Source: Acidimicrobiaceae bacterium (GTDB lineage Bacteria; Actinomycetota; Acidimicrobiia; Acidimicrobiales; Palsa-688). Taken from it: a stretch of DNA of 13,694 nt. Shown one piece after another: positions 13,248 to 13,694 of the stretch (positions are counted from its first letter, which is position 1; each line of letters starts with the position of its first letter). The position numbers and the translations under genes are program-made. The stretch lies in the NCBI GenBank assembly GCA_003156795.1, contig PMHU01000326.1, positions 1-13,694 on the forward strand. Reading direction: 5' to 3'. The notes under the pieces are model-generated. The model saw only the letters and a list, made by a program, of their open reading frames with translations. It was not told the origin of the DNA and ran no database searches.

Positions 13248-13694
13248 CCGTGTCTCGATCGCGCTCGCTGCCCGAGCGGAATCCAGCCGTTGTCAGTCGC
13301 AAGTTCGACGACGACTACGTCGTTCTCAGCACGACGACCAACCAGGCGCACGCCCTCGACGGCGACGTGGCGCTGCTGTGGGCCGCCGCCGGAGACGGGA
13401 CGTGGCCGGACCTGCGTGACGAGCGCATCAATGAGATAGTCGCCGAACTGGTCGAATCCGGTCTGCTCCTAGCCCCGGCCGGGATGTCCCGCCGCGCCCT
13501 GCTCAAGGTCGGGGCCGTCGGTGGCGCAGTTGTGGCATTTTCCGGGCTGGAGAGCATCGTGCTTCCGACCGCGGCGATGGCTGCTAGTAGCCCCACGACC
13601 GTCGGGCCGTTCTCGCCTGGCAGCCACACCCTCACCGTGCCTGGCGGGAAGGTCGTCACGTTCACGTTGGTGGGCGGCGGTGGCGGGGGCGGCG
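13244..13694 (+). CDS. PqqD-like domain / internal Tat signal / glycine-rich exported protein, copy 2 (cut by window edge)
   Basis: The visible 150 residues repeat the layout of copy 1: LPERNPAVVSRKF, QAHALDGDVALLW, DGTWP and a C-terminal helix of the PqqD-like domain (about 9-78). SRRALLKVG (Arg83-Arg84) and AMA (111-113) mark the Tat signal. The exported part then starts TVGPFSPGSHTLTVPG and enters polyglycine at the right edge. By hand alignment about 75% of 138 residues match copy 1; changes are mostly conservative. GTG 13244 was chosen because GGAGGG ends 4 bases before it and it overlaps the leader stop as in copy 1; GTG 13250 is possible. Together the copies look like a tandem duplication that may continue outside the window. 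Confidence 0.85.
   Translation, partial: MTVSRSRSLPERNPAVVSRKFDDDYVVLSTTTNQAHALDGDVALLWAAAGDGTWPDLRDERINEIVAELVESGLLLAPAGMSRRALLKVGAVGGAVVAFSGLESIVLPTAAMAASSPTTVGPFSPGSHTLTVPGGKVVTFTLVGGGGGGG

Overview
The window is high-GC DNA with frequent GTG and TTG starts. It carries Actinobacteria-type genes: a lysC-asd pair, a DUF4012 pair, a BY-kinase with Wzz and kinase domains in one chain, and a small protein with the LAxTG sortase signal typical of high-GC Gram-positives. I infer an actinobacterium, perhaps of the Acidimicrobiia; the class-level guess rests on overall gene style and is not proven. No rRNA, tRNA, CRISPR array, transposase or phage gene was seen. No stretch over 300 bases lacks a gene; the largest gap is about 200 bases, at 11627-11824.

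Layout. (1) 1-404, minus strand: N-terminus of a membrane-anchored protein, probably an exported cyclophilin, cut by the window edge. (2) 497-4785, plus strand: lysC (aspartate kinase) and asd (aspartate-semialdehyde dehydrogenase) abut exactly. They are followed by a COG3375-type GNAT acyltransferase and an N-succinylamino-acid racemase/o-succinylbenzoate synthase (NSAR/OSBS) enzyme whose start overlaps the GNAT stop. (3) 4844-10044, plus strand: two large paralogous polytopic DUF4012 proteins flanking a 100-residue secreted protein with an LAFTG sorting signal. (4) 10061-11626, minus strand: a polysaccharide co-polymerase/BY-kinase convergent with the second DUF4012 gene. (5) 11825-13694, plus strand, divergent from the kinase: two tandem paralogues, the second cut by the window edge. 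Each joins a PqqD-like domain to an internal twin-arginine signal and an extremely glycine-rich exported region.

Functionally the left third is primary metabolism: aspartate-family amino acids plus a probable N-succinyl D-to-L amino-acid conversion pair. The right two thirds look like a cell-envelope or exopolysaccharide island: kinase-controlled polymer export, DUF4012 membrane proteins, a sortase substrate and glycine-rich exported proteins.

The most unusual signals are in the last part. The PqqD-Tat-Gly-rich fusion is an architecture I cannot match to a described system. Each copy is preceded by a separate 12-codon ORF that starts 6-7 bases after a -10 box and whose stop codon overlaps the start of the main gene (ATGA or GTGA). 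Six starts in the window share a TANNNT box 6-9 bases upstream and no proper leader, which suggests leaderless transcription is the rule here.
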